Shown here piece after piece: positions 52,131-60,630 of a stretch of DNA of 64,000 nucleotides. The stretch's first letter is position 1. The number at the start of each line of letters is the position of its first letter. A program made the translations under genes and the position numbers. Source of the stretch: Paraburkholderia bannensis (GTDB lineage: Bacteria > Pseudomonadota > Gammaproteobacteria > Burkholderiales > Burkholderiaceae). The notes below the pieces were generated by a model. The model was given only the letters and a program-made list of their open reading frames with translations, was not told the origin of the DNA and searched no databases. The stretch covers positions 62,001 to 126,000 of the forward strand of contig NZ_JACHBW010000018.1 in the NCBI RefSeq assembly GCF_014200455.1, written 5' to 3'.

Positions 52131-52904
52131 ATGTCATTCGCCCATCGCCCAACCGGCATCGCCGAAGCCGCGCCCGTTTCCGCAGCGGAACGGCAACTAC
52201 GCATCGACCTGGCCGCCGCCTACCGCCTGATCGCGCTCTACGGCTGGGACGACCTGATCTACACGCACGTTTCCGCCGCCATACCGGGCGAGCCGGGGCG
52301 CTTCCTGATCAATCCGTTCGGCCTCGCCTTCGACGAGGTGTGCGCCTCGAATCTCGTCAAGATCGACACCGAAGGCCGCATCGTCGGCAACATCGAACAC
52401 CCCGTCAATGCGACCGGCTTCGCGCTGCACGCCGCCGTGCATCTCGCGCGCGCCGACGCCCTTTGCGTGATGCATCTGCACAATACCGCGGGCATCGCCG
52501 TCTCGATCCAGCGCGACGGCCTGCTGCCTGCCTCGCAGCATGCCCTGCGCTTTTACGGCCAACTGGCGTGGCACGACTACGAGGGCCTGGCGTTCACGCC
52601 CGCCGAAGGCGCGCGTCTGACCGCGAGCCTGGGCGACAAACCCGCCATGCTGCTGCGCAATCACGGCACGCTCACCACCGGCCGCACCATCGCCGAAGCC
52701 TTTGTGCTGATGGCGACGCTCATCAAGGCCTGCGAGATCCAGTTGCAGGCGCTAGCAGGCGGCGTGCCGCTCGTCACGCCGCCGCCTGAAGTCTGCGCGC
52801 GCACCGCGACGCAGTTGTTCGACGGCGGCGCAATCGAAGGCGAACTCGAATGGCCCGCGCTGCTGCGCAAGCTCGATCGCCTCGACCCGTCATATCGGGA
52901 CTGA
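52131..52904 (+). CDS. Class II aldolase/adducin-family protein
   Basis: 257 residues. Aldolase II fold: GWDDLIYTHVSAAIPGEPGRFLINPFGLAFDEVCASNLVKID, then HTAVH-type block (ALHAAVHLARADALCVMHLHNTA) with two Zn-binding histidines, and LLRNHGTLTTG with the third. Length and motifs match the plant-adducin-like clade, whose reaction is not established. Its ATG has AGGAG 5-9 nt upstream. Adjacent to the UT gene and tautomerase. Confidence 0.9.
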   Translation: MSFAHRPTGIAEAAPVSAAERQLRIDLAAAYRLIALYGWDDLIYTHVSAAIPGEPGRFLINPFGLAFDEVCASNLVKIDTEGRIVGNIEHPVNATGFALHAAVHLARADALCVMHLHNTAGIAVSIQRDGLLPASQHALRFYGQLAWHDYEGLAFTPAEGARLTASLGDKPAMLLRNHGTLTTGRTIAEAFVLMATLIKACEIQLQALAGGVPLVTPPPEVCARTATQLFDGGAIEGELEWPALLRKLDRLDPSYRD

Positions 52905-52945
52905 ATTTGCCTGCATCGTTTTGCACTTCAACCACGGAGATCGTC

Positions 52946-53134
52946 ATGCCCACATTCCGCGTCGAACTATTCGAAGGCCGTAGCGTCGAGAAAAAGCGCG
53001 AACTCGCCGCTGCACTCACCGAAACCACCGTCAAGGTGCTGGGCTGCGATGCCCAGTCCGTCGACATCATTTTCCACGACGTCAAACCGGAAAACTGGGC
53101 GACGGCCGGCAAGCTATGGAGCGATCCGCGCTGA
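52946..53134 (+). CDS. 4-oxalocrotonate-tautomerase-family protein
   Basis: 62 residues, the size of the short tautomerase family. Starts MPTFRVELFEGRS; the Pro following Met is the catalytic base once Met is removed. VDIIFHDVKPENWATAGKLWSD matches the C-terminal part with the W region. Substrate unknown. The small gene follows the aldolase by 41 nt and ends before a strong terminator. ATG at 52946 is supported by the GGAGA at 52936. Confidence 0.88.
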   Translation: MPTFRVELFEGRSVEKKRELAAALTETTVKVLGCDAQSVDIIFHDVKPENWATAGKLWSDPR

Positions 53135-53179
53135 TCTTCGCATGGGCAATTAGATCGTCATCCTGATTATTTATGTACG

Positions 53180-53208
53180 AAGCGCCGCGTTGCCCACGGC
53201 GCTTTTTT
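53180..53208 (+). terminator. Rho-independent terminator
   Basis: AAGCGCCG (53180-53187), 9-nt loop, CGGCGCTT (53197-53204), T run to 53208. Ends the UT-aldolase-tautomerase operon. Confidence 0.8.
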
Positions 53209-53330
53209 ATTCCCGAACGGTCCCGGAAAAAAATCCGGTTCGAACACCGTTTCTGCGCGCACCTGGGCCAATTGACGCACCATGCGCGCGCAGCTTGAAA
53301 ATTGACGCATATTGCCGCAGCGCGCATCGC

Positions 53331-53382
53331 TTGCGTTAGATCAAGTCTCGGCGACTATCGCCTCTAAATTAATCCATATCAA
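53331..53382 (+). promoter_or_regulatory. Two Anr/FNR-like boxes before cytochrome bd
   Basis: Against TTGAT-N4-ATCAA: TTGCG-TTAG-ATCAA (53331-53344, 8 of 10) and TTAAT-CCAT-ATCAA (53369-53382, 9 of 10). They lie about 165-215 nt before cioA, consistent with low-oxygen induction. Confidence 0.6.
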
Positions 53383-53392
53383 TGCTTTAGCG

Positions 53393-53420
53393 CAGTCAAT
53401 CGACACTTGACGATTGACTG
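53393..53420. repeat. Perfect 10-bp inverted repeat before cytochrome bd
   Basis: CAGTCAATCG (53393-53402), 8-nt spacer, CGATTGACTG (53411-53420). It could be an operator or a leader hairpin. The remainder of the 53135-53544 gap shows no gene. Confidence 0.65.
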
Positions 53421-53544
53421 CTGCGACATGCTGGCGCATATCGCCGCGCAGCAAAGCGCGCGCGCTTCCCCTACGCTTACGTCCATTCGCACGACGCTTC
53501 GCGCGACGGTTTCCACGTACGCTTAAGGCACATAAGGCACCCAC

Positions 53545-55020
53545 ATGCCCCCGTCCCTCCCCGCTTTGCCTGCTATATCGGCATTCGATCTGGCCCGGCT
53601 CCAGTTCGCCTTCACGGTCTCCTTTCATATCGTCTTTCCGGCGCTGTCCATCGGACTCGCGAGTTTTATCGCGGTGCTCGAAGCGTGCTGGCTCAAGACG
53701 CGCAAACCCTTCTATAAAGAGCTCTGCCACTTCTGGTCGAAGATCTTCGCCGTGGCCTTCGGCATGGGTGTCGTCTCCGGCGTGGTGATGAGCTACGAGT
53801 TCGGCACCAACTGGGCCGGCTTTTCCTCGTTCGCCGGTCCCATCACCGGGCCGCTGCTGATGTACGAGGTCATGACCGCGTTCTTCCTGGAAGCGGGCTT
53901 CCTCGGCATCATGCTGTTCGGCTGGAACCGCGTGAGCGAGCGCGCCCACTTTGGCGCCACGCTGATGGTCGCCATCGGCACGTTGATCTCGACGTTCTGG
54001 ATTCTCGCCTCCAACAGCTGGATGCAGACGCCCCAGGGCTTCAAGATCGTCGATGGCCATGTGGTGCCCACCGACTGGCTCAAGATCATCTTCAATCCAT
54101 CGTTCCCGTACCGCCTCGCGCACATGGCGATTGCCGCCTTCATCGTGGCCGCGCTCGTGGTGGCCGCGACGGGCGCGTGGCACCTGCTCAAAGGCCGTCG
54201 CGATCCGGCGGTCAAGAAGATGTTCTCCATGGCGCTGGGCCTGCTGCTCGTGCTCGCGCCGGTGCAGGCCTTCGTGGGCGACGCCCACGGCCTGAATACG
54301 CGTGAATACCAACCCGCCAAGATTGCCGCGATTGAAGGCATCTGGGACACCGAGCATGGCGGCACCGCGCTCAACCTGTTCGGCATCCCCGACATGAAAG
54401 CCGAGACCACACGCTACGCCGTGCAGGTTCCGCACCTTGGCAGCCTGATTCTCACGCATAGCTGGGACGGCGAGATTCGCGGTCTCAAGACCTTCCCGCC
54501 CGAAGATCGCCCGAATTCGACGCTGATTTTCTGGACCTTCCGCGTGATGGTTTGCTTAGGCATCCTGATGATTGTGCTGGGCGTCGCCGGCTGGTGGCTG
54601 CGCAAACGCGGCACGCTCTATGAATCGCGGCTGTTCCAGCGCTTCGCGCTGCTGATGGGCCCGACCGGGTTCATCACGCTACTGGCCGGCTGGATCACGA
54701 CCGAAGCCGGCCGCCAGCCGTGGGTGGTGTATGGCGTGATGCGCACTTCGCAGGCGGTGTCGCCGCTCACCGCGCAGCAAGTGGGCATTTCGCTGACGGC
54801 CTTCGTGTTCGTCTATTTCCTCGTGTTCGGCACCGGCATCTATTACCTGCTCAAGCTGATGCGCAAAGGCCCGGCGCTGCCGGGCGCGCCAGGGCATGGC
54901 GGCCATGAGGGCGGTGACGGCGGTGATGGCGAGCACGTTGTCGAAGCCCATCGCGCAATCGCCGCGAACCCGACCGCGCGCCGACCGATGGCCGCTGTCG
55001 ACGAGCTGATCGACGCCTGA
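53545..55020 (+). CDS. cioA: Cytochrome bd ubiquinol oxidase subunit I, CIO type
   Basis: 491 residues. Quinol oxidation with oxygen reduction, high oxygen affinity. Haem and motif residues: FTVSFHIVFP (His ligand), SYEFGTNWAGFSSFAGPITGPLLMYEVMTAFFLEAGF (Glu proton path), and the GRQPWVVYGVMRT motif. The Q-loop is short, as in cyanide-insensitive oxidases (CIO) as opposed to CydA of E. coli. The C-terminal Gly/Glu/His-rich tail is cytoplasmic. 74 nt before subunit II. Confidence 0.95.
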   Translation: MPPSLPALPAISAFDLARLQFAFTVSFHIVFPALSIGLASFIAVLEACWLKTRKPFYKELCHFWSKIFAVAFGMGVVSGVVMSYEFGTNWAGFSSFAGPITGPLLMYEVMTAFFLEAGFLGIMLFGWNRVSERAHFGATLMVAIGTLISTFWILASNSWMQTPQGFKIVDGHVVPTDWLKIIFNPSFPYRLAHMAIAAFIVAALVVAATGAWHLLKGRRDPAVKKMFSMALGLLLVLAPVQAFVGDAHGLNTREYQPAKIAAIEGIWDTEHGGTALNLFGIPDMKAETTRYAVQVPHLGSLILTHSWDGEIRGLKTFPPEDRPNSTLIFWTFRVMVCLGILMIVLGVAGWWLRKRGTLYESRLFQRFALLMGPTGFITLLAGWITTEAGRQPWVVYGVMRTSQAVSPLTAQQVGISLTAFVFVYFLVFGTGIYYLLKLMRKGPALPGAPGHGGHEGGDGGDGEHVVEAHRAIAANPTARRPMAAVDELIDA

Positions 55021-55094
55021 CGCGCACGTCCATCGACTCGCAGCGACCCTTCATACGCACACAGAAACCGCACACAGAAACGAGGCAACGCAAC

Positions 55095-56099
55095 ATGGAT
55101 GTCACCGTCATCTGGGCCGCGATCATCGCGCTCGGTCTTTTACTCTACGTCGTGCTGGACGGCTTCGATCTGGGCATCGGCATCGTCTTCCCCTTCTTCC
55201 CGGACGAGGAAGAACGCAACCTGATGATGAACACCGTCGCGCCCGTCTGGGACGGCAACGAAACGTGGCTCGTGCTGGGCGGCGCGGGGCTGTTCGCCGT
55301 GTTTCCCATCGTCTACTCGACGGTGCTCTCGGCGCTCTATCTGCCGCTGATCTTCATGCTCGCGTGCCTGATCTTCCGCGGCGTGTCGTTCGAGATTCGC
55401 GCCAAGGCCAATCGCACCCGGCATCTGTGGGACCTGGCGTTCATCGGCGGCTCGACCGGCGCGGCGTTCTTCCAGGGCATCGCGCTGGGCGCCTTCCTGC
55501 AAGGCATTCCAATGCAGGACGGCCACTTCGCGGGCGACGCCTTCGGCTGGCTCACGCCGTTCAGCCTGCTTACGGGTTTCGGTCTGGTGGCAACGTACGC
55601 GCTGCTCGGCAGCTGCTGGCTGGTCGCCAAGACCGAGGGCGATCTGCAACGCCGTCTGCACAAGCTCGTATGGCCGCTCACGGTCATGCTGCTTGGCTTT
55701 ATCGCGCTGGTGAGCCTGTGGACGCCGCTGCAAGATCCGTCGATCGCCAACCGCTGGTTCTACTCGGGCCTGTTCTGGCGTCTTGCGCCGGTGCCGCTGC
55801 TGGTGGTGGCCTGCGCGGTGTGGATGCGCTGGGCCGTGCAGTCGCGCCATCACAAGACGCCGTTCGTGGCCGCGCTCGCGCTCGTGCTGCTCGGCTATGT
55901 CGGCCTGCTCGTGAGCCTGTGGCCCTACGCGATCCCGCAACACCTCACGCTCTGGGAAGCCGCCGCGCCGCGCGAAAGCCAGACCTTCACGCTAATCGGC
56001 GCATCGTTCATCCTGCCCGTCATCCTGGCGTATACGGCGCTCGGTTACTGGGTCTTCAGAGGCAAGCTCAATCATGGCGACGCTCACCACTACCACTAA
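55095..56099 (+). CDS. cioB: Cytochrome bd ubiquinol oxidase subunit II
   Basis: 334 residues, eight or so membrane segments. Begins WAAIIALGLLLYVVLDGFDLGIGIVFPFF and carries VAPVWDGNETWLVLGGAGLFAVFPIVYS, the CydB-type signature. Normal length. Overlaps the DUF2474 gene by 26 nt. Confidence 0.95.
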   Translation: MDVTVIWAAIIALGLLLYVVLDGFDLGIGIVFPFFPDEEERNLMMNTVAPVWDGNETWLVLGGAGLFAVFPIVYSTVLSALYLPLIFMLACLIFRGVSFEIRAKANRTRHLWDLAFIGGSTGAAFFQGIALGAFLQGIPMQDGHFAGDAFGWLTPFSLLTGFGLVATYALLGSCWLVAKTEGDLQRRLHKLVWPLTVMLLGFIALVSLWTPLQDPSIANRWFYSGLFWRLAPVPLLVVACAVWMRWAVQSRHHKTPFVAALALVLLGYVGLLVSLWPYAIPQHLTLWEAAAPRESQTFTLIGASFILPVILAYTALGYWVFRGKLNHGDAHHYH

Positions 56100-56235
56100 G
56101 TCCGGATCGACGAAGCGCGCGCTGCCCGGCTGGCTCTGGTTCGTTCTGCTGTGGTGCGGCGGCGTGGCCGGCGCGGTCTCGCTCGGTTACGCGTTCAGGA
56201 TCTTCATGAACCTCACTCTGTTCGCCGTGAAATAG
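56074..56235 (+). CDS. DUF2474 small membrane protein of the bd oxidase operon
   Basis: 53 residues, too short for usual gene finders. It has a Thr-rich start (MATLTTTTKSGS), then one membrane helix (WLWFVLLWCGGVAGAVSLGYAF) with the conserved PGWLWF opening. DUF2474 proteins sit next to CIO-type oxidases in this lineage and may act as a CydX-like stabilising subunit, which is inference. ATG at 56074 lies inside cioB, 26 nt overlap. Confidence 0.82.
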   Translation: MATLTTTTKSGSTKRALPGWLWFVLLWCGGVAGAVSLGYAFRIFMNLTLFAVK

Positions 56236-56316
56236 CGCACGCCCGTACGCCCAGCCGCACCCGACCCGCGCGCCGCGTTAGACTGTAGGCCGTCTGTAAC
56301 TTCGATCATAAGAACC

Positions 56317-57108
56317 ATGCAACAGATGACCTTCATGGAATGCGTGAAACGCGCGTGGGTGAGCGCCGGGGAAGCCGTCACGCGCATGCCCGCCGTGGTG
56401 CTGGGCGCGTTTGTCCTCTACGCCGCGCTCGGCTGGCTTGCGCTGGCTGGCAGGCCGATCCCGGGCGAAGGCGATGTGCCGTCCGCCGGGCTGATTCTGC
56501 TGGGCAACGTGGCGTCGATCTTCAACGCCCTCGTCTACCTCTGGTTCACGCTCAAGGTCTACCGCTTCGTGCTGCTCGGCGAGCTTACGGCTCCCGTCAT
56601 GCCGAATGGCGCGCGTCCGATGCTGCGCATGCTGGGCCTGGGCGTGCTGATGTGTCTGTTCTTTATCGCCACCGGCGCGGGGCTCTGGCTCGCGCTGACG
56701 CCCCAGAACACGGCGAGCGAGCTCTTTCTCGCGCTGATCGTGGCGGTGATCTGGATGTTTGTCGGCGTGCGTGTGAGTCTGCTCTATCCGGCGCTGGCGA
56801 TTGGCGGGCGCTTTTCGCTGGGCGCGGCGTGGCGCGATACGCAAGGGCACTTCTGGAATCTGTTTGGCGTCTCATGCGTGGCGGCGCTGCCGCTGCTGGT
56901 GTGCGGCGTGATTGCGCTGATCGGCATGGGTCTCGCGGGCATCTCGCCCGCTGTCGTGCAAACGCCTGGCTGGTTCATGGCGCTTGCGATCATGCAGAGC
57001 GTTGCCAACCTCGCTTTCGCGCTGCTCACCAGCACCGCGCTGGCGTGGCTTTATCGACGCTATGCGAATGCGCTGGGAACTGCGGGCGCTTCCACGCACG
57101 AGGTTTAG
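56317..57108 (+). CDS. Membrane protein of unknown function, about six helices
   Basis: 263 residues, six predicted membrane helices with short loops (AVVLGAFVLYAALGWLALAG, GLGVLMCLFFIATGAGLWLAL, LFLALIVAVIWMFVGVRVSLL, LLVCGVIALIGMGLAG). No recognised domain. The motif FSLGAAWRDTQGHFWNLFG between helices 4 and 5 is the most conserved-looking soluble part. It follows the bd oxidase operon by about 80 nt on the same strand, with an ATG 5' of TTTCATGG; relation unclear. Confidence 0.75.
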   Translation: MQQMTFMECVKRAWVSAGEAVTRMPAVVLGAFVLYAALGWLALAGRPIPGEGDVPSAGLILLGNVASIFNALVYLWFTLKVYRFVLLGELTAPVMPNGARPMLRMLGLGVLMCLFFIATGAGLWLALTPQNTASELFLALIVAVIWMFVGVRVSLLYPALAIGGRFSLGAAWRDTQGHFWNLFGVSCVAALPLLVCGVIALIGMGLAGISPAVVQTPGWFMALAIMQSVANLAFALLTSTALAWLYRRYANALGTAGASTHEV

Positions 57109-57115
57109 GCCAGCC

Positions 57116-57805
57116 TCACCATACGCCGGGCACGAACCGGTACTTCACCCGCTCCAGATACGCGCGATAGCCCGGCAGTTCCGCGGCTAGCGCGCGCTCC
57201 TCGCGCACCGCCCGCCAGCCGACGCCCGCCACCATCGCGGGAACCCACGCCAGCCCCCACCAGGATCCCAGCATCAGCGGCGTGCCCGCCAGCAGCAGGA
57301 TTGCGAACGCGTACATTGGGTGGCGCACATAGGCATACGGTCCGCTGTCGCTCACCACATGGCCGCGCTCGCGCTGGATTTTCACGACCGGCGCCGCATA
57401 GCGATTGGCCGCGAACACGCCCCGCGTCGCATAGATATCGATAAAGATCGCCACCGCGCCGCACACGCTGAGCCACGTCGGCACATGCGACCAGTGAAAG
57501 CGCACGGCGTCGAGGCCAATAAAGCACAGCCACGCGCACCACAGCAGCGCGACCGCCATCATGAACACGCGATCCCATCCGGCCTGCTCGCGCTGCGTGA
57601 ACGGCGCGAGGCGCTCGGCGAGCAAACCCGGATCGGTGCGAGCGAGCCACAGGCCGATCCACGCGCAACATACGGCCCATTCGAGCAGCCAGAGCCACGC
57701 GGCGGCCCACGCCAGCGTGCCCGCTCCGACGAACAGCAGCACACCCTGAAACATCAGCCAGATGAAGGTTTGCGCGAAGAGCCGCGCCACCAGCGGCTTG
57801 TTCAT
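57116..57805 (-). CDS. Isoprenylcysteine carboxyl methyltransferase-family protein
   Basis: 229 residues, five or six membrane helices. Motif GPYAYVRHPMYAFAILLLAGTPLMLGS is the SAM-dependent ICMT/PEMT signature (YxxVRHPMY). The C-terminal EERALAAELPGYRAYLERVKYRFVPG is also family-typical. In bacteria these enzymes methylate lipids or small thiols; the substrate here is unknown. Convergent with the membrane protein upstream. Confidence 0.85.
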   Translation of the reverse strand: MNKPLVARLFAQTFIWLMFQGVLLFVGAGTLAWAAAWLWLLEWAVCCAWIGLWLARTDPGLLAERLAPFTQREQAGWDRVFMMAVALLWCAWLCFIGLDAVRFHWSHVPTWLSVCGAVAIFIDIYATRGVFAANRYAAPVVKIQRERGHVVSDSGPYAYVRHPMYAFAILLLAGTPLMLGSWWGLAWVPAMVAGVGWRAVREERALAAELPGYRAYLERVKYRFVPGVW

Positions 57806-57865
57806 CGTCTCCTCCTTCGCGCCGATTTTCAGCGCCGGTCTTCAGCGCCGATAACGCGCGATACC

Positions 57866-58717
57866 TCAGCGATCGCTGCTCTGTTCGCGCCCTTCCACCC
57901 GAGCGAACAAAGCAGGCAGATCGAAACCTGCCGTGTCGAGATTGAAGCTCTCCTGCAAGCATTGCGCGAGATCGGCCACGCTTTCCATGAAACGCTCGGT
58001 CAGACGCTGGCCGTTGGCGTCGCGCTCCGTGTAGCGATCGTTGAACAGCACGGCGCGCCACCCTTGATGCGCGATGCAAGCGATCAGGTTATCCCTGAAG
58101 AACGATTGCGGCGATGCGGATGTGTACCAGTTCGCCACTTCGTAATCGACCCATTGCGCCGGTTTGTCGTCGAAGCGATAGACGTCGAGCCACGTATCGC
58201 CGTCAAAACTTTCCAGCTTCCACTCGGTTGCATCGATCGGCGTGAGTCGCGCCGGTTCGAGCATCGTCTGCTGCACGCCGCGTTCAGCGAACGCTAGCGG
58301 CGCACTCAGCGACGCCCCACCGAATCCGACGTCCGCCAGCCATGCCTGCCCTGCTACGTGCACGCGCAGCAGCATATGCGTGCGCGGCGTGCTTGCGCCG
58401 GCCGGGTGGCCATACAACACGCGGGCCGCCATCGGCTCCACCTCGAATCCCAGTTGCATGAGCACATGCGCGAACAAGGTGTTGTGCTCGAAGCAGTAAC
58501 CGCCGCGCCGCGACTCGACCAGCTTCGCCACGACAGCGGGCAACGACACCGACACGTGGCGCGCGGCAAACGGACCGAGATTCTCGAAAGCGATCGCGCG
58601 TGGATGCAGATCATGCAAGGCGCGTAAAACATCGAGCGTCGCCTCGCGCGGGCCGTCGTAGCCGATACGGGAGAAATAATCGTTCAGATTGACCTGGCTA
58701 ACCGGATGTGTGGACAT
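57866..58717 (-). CDS. nat: Arylamine N-acetyltransferase
   Basis: 283 residues. Catalytic triad visible: Cys75 in RGGYCFEHN, His114 in PRTHMLL, Asp129 in WLADVGFGG. Transfers acetyl groups from acetyl-CoA to arylamines and hydrazines. Length and the N-terminal FENLGP motif are normal. Next to the porin operon but facing away. The in-frame ATG at 58717 is supported by length only. Confidence 0.93.
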   Translation of the reverse strand: MSTHPVSQVNLNDYFSRIGYDGPREATLDVLRALHDLHPRAIAFENLGPFAARHVSVSLPAVVAKLVESRRGGYCFEHNTLFAHVLMQLGFEVEPMAARVLYGHPAGASTPRTHMLLRVHVAGQAWLADVGFGGASLSAPLAFAERGVQQTMLEPARLTPIDATEWKLESFDGDTWLDVYRFDDKPAQWVDYEVANWYTSASPQSFFRDNLIACIAHQGWRAVLFNDRYTERDANGQRLTERFMESVADLAQCLQESFNLDTAGFDLPALFARVEGREQSSDR

Positions 58718-58887
58718 CGATCACCTGCGTGCAGATAAATGAAATAACGACGTCAGAAAATGTCGTCTGAAACGGCGATTCTCGCGTTAATTCTTCATAC
58801 CGTACAGCGCCATAACTGTCCGATTGTAATGATCAGGACCGCCGATGAAAGCAACGTGTAAATAAGGCGCTTACGACGCGTAATTAT

Positions 58888-58906
58888 CGTGAGAATCATT
58901 CTCATT
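58888..58906 (+). promoter_or_regulatory. Fur box
   Basis: Perfect 7-1-7 inverted repeat TGAGAAT-C-ATTCTCA (58890-58904) inside a 19-bp window, very close to the Fur consensus. It overlaps the approach to the -35 element at 58911, so Fur-iron should block the promoter. The rest of the gap 58718-59033 shows nothing else supported. Confidence 0.88.
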
Positions 58907-58910
58907 TGTG

Positions 58911-58939
58911 TTGACGCTTGTATTCCCGATGAGTACGAT
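58911..58939 (+). promoter_or_regulatory. Sigma-70 promoter of the iron operon
   Basis: TTGACG (58911-58916), exactly 17 nt, TACGAT (58934-58939). It lies just downstream of the Fur box and about 95 nt before the porin ATG. Confidence 0.65.
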
Positions 58940-59033
58940 TGCGCCGTCTCGGAGACAAACGATTCACGCCTGCCGATAAAGCGGGCATGGAGATTCGATC
59001 CCGCTATAAAGAATTAAATAAGTAAGGAATACG

Positions 59034-60503
59034 ATGAAACTCAACCGGTCATCCCGTTCGTTCGGACGGCGTGCGCCTGCCCTGCGCGGTCTCGCGATGT
59101 GGGCCGCCTGTGCGACTTTCGCATGCGGTGCTGCGCAAGCCCAGACGAGCAACCCCGATGCCGCGCCGGAAGCCCCCGAGGCCGATCTCTCGATCAAGGC
59201 GCAACCGACGAATTTCTGGACCGGTATCTGGTCGCGCCAGAATCTGCTTGGAGACATGGGCGGCCTGCGTCCGTGGCTCGGCAAATATGGCGTGACCTTC
59301 GAGTTGACCGAGACGAGCGAATATCTCGCGAACCTGCGCGGCGGTCTGAACCGCGGCGGCACCTATGACGGTCTCACCACCGCGACGGTGCAGGTCGATA
59401 CGAGCAAGGCGCTGGGCATTCCGGGCGGCCTGTTCAATATCAGCGCATTGCAGATTCATGGCTCCAACCTGAGCGCGAAGAATCTCGGCACGCTGAATAC
59501 GGCGAGCGGCATCGAAGCGCAGGACACTACGCGTCTGTGGGAGATGTGGTACCAGCAGTCCTTCCTCGACAAGAAGCTCGACATCAAGGTCGGTCAGCAA
59601 AGTATCGACCAGGAATTCATCGCGAGCCAGTACTCGGCGCTGTTCGTCAACACGATGTTCGGCTGGCCCGCGCTGCCTTCGTACGATATGCCCTCGGGCG
59701 GCCCGGCGTATCCGCTCGCGGATCTCGGCGTGCGCGTGCGCGGCCAGATCACGCCTTCGCTTACCGGTTTGATCGGCGTATTCGATGGCGATCCGCTCGG
59801 CAACAATCCGAATAACCTTAGCGGTACGAACTTCAATCTGCACAACGGCGCACTCGTGATCGGCGAACTGCAGTACGCCATCAACCAGCCGTCGGATGGC
59901 GAACTCGTGAGCGCGGACAACCACGGGCTTCCGGGCACCTACAAACTGGGCTTCTGGTACAACAGCAATTCGTTCGCCGACCAGCACTACGACAACACGG
60001 GGCTGTCGCTGAACAATCCGGCCACCACCGGCATCGCCGCGCAGCATCATGGCGACTACAGCATCTACGCGGTCGCCGACCAGATGATCTGGCGTCCCGA
60101 TCCGGACGAGCCGCGCAGCATCGGCGTGTTCGCACGCGTGATGGGTGCGCCGGGCGATCGCAATCTGGTGAGCTTCTCGGCCAATGCGGGCATCGTCATG
60201 AAGGCGCCGTTCAAGGGTCGCGACAACGACAGCGTCGGTCTTGCGCTCACCTATATCAAGGTCAGCAACGCAGTGCAGGACCTCGACCTGGACTACCGCA
60301 ATTTCAACGCATCGCCGTATGGCGTGCGCACGCAGGAAACCACGCTCGAAGCGACGTACCAGTACCAGGTCACGCCGTGGTGGCAATTGCAGGCCGATGC
60401 GCAATACACCTTCAATGCCGGCGCAGGCCAGAATCCGAACGATGCGACCGCGCCGCTGCGCAACACCTTCGTGCTGGGCGTGCGCACCAACATCACGTTC
60501 TGA
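59034..60503 (+). CDS. OprB-family carbohydrate-selective porin
   Basis: 489 residues. Signal peptide with cleavage after about AAQA (residue 36), then a 16-stranded porin-type sequence of OprB: GKYGVTFELTETSEYLANLRGGLNRGGTYDGLTTATVQVD, and the final strand TFVLGVRTNITF ending in aromatic Phe. Outer-membrane passive channel. ATG at 59034 follows AAGGAATACG. First gene after the Fur box, so its synthesis is likely iron-repressed, unusual for a sugar porin. Confidence 0.9.
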   Translation: MKLNRSSRSFGRRAPALRGLAMWAACATFACGAAQAQTSNPDAAPEAPEADLSIKAQPTNFWTGIWSRQNLLGDMGGLRPWLGKYGVTFELTETSEYLANLRGGLNRGGTYDGLTTATVQVDTSKALGIPGGLFNISALQIHGSNLSAKNLGTLNTASGIEAQDTTRLWEMWYQQSFLDKKLDIKVGQQSIDQEFIASQYSALFVNTMFGWPALPSYDMPSGGPAYPLADLGVRVRGQITPSLTGLIGVFDGDPLGNNPNNLSGTNFNLHNGALVIGELQYAINQPSDGELVSADNHGLPGTYKLGFWYNSNSFADQHYDNTGLSLNNPATTGIAAQHHGDYSIYAVADQMIWRPDPDEPRSIGVFARVMGAPGDRNLVSFSANAGIVMKAPFKGRDNDSVGLALTYIKVSNAVQDLDLDYRNFNASPYGVRTQETTLEATYQYQVTPWWQLQADAQYTFNAGAGQNPNDATAPLRNTFVLGVRTNITF

Positions 60504-60630
60504 TATCGCGTTCCGATCGCTGCATCCGTTTATGTCCAATACCAAGCCCTCACGCCCTCACGCCGCACGCATCGATGCCATCAATGCCATTAATGCGATC
60601 GCGTGCCCGCGTGAGGCACGGAGAAATACC

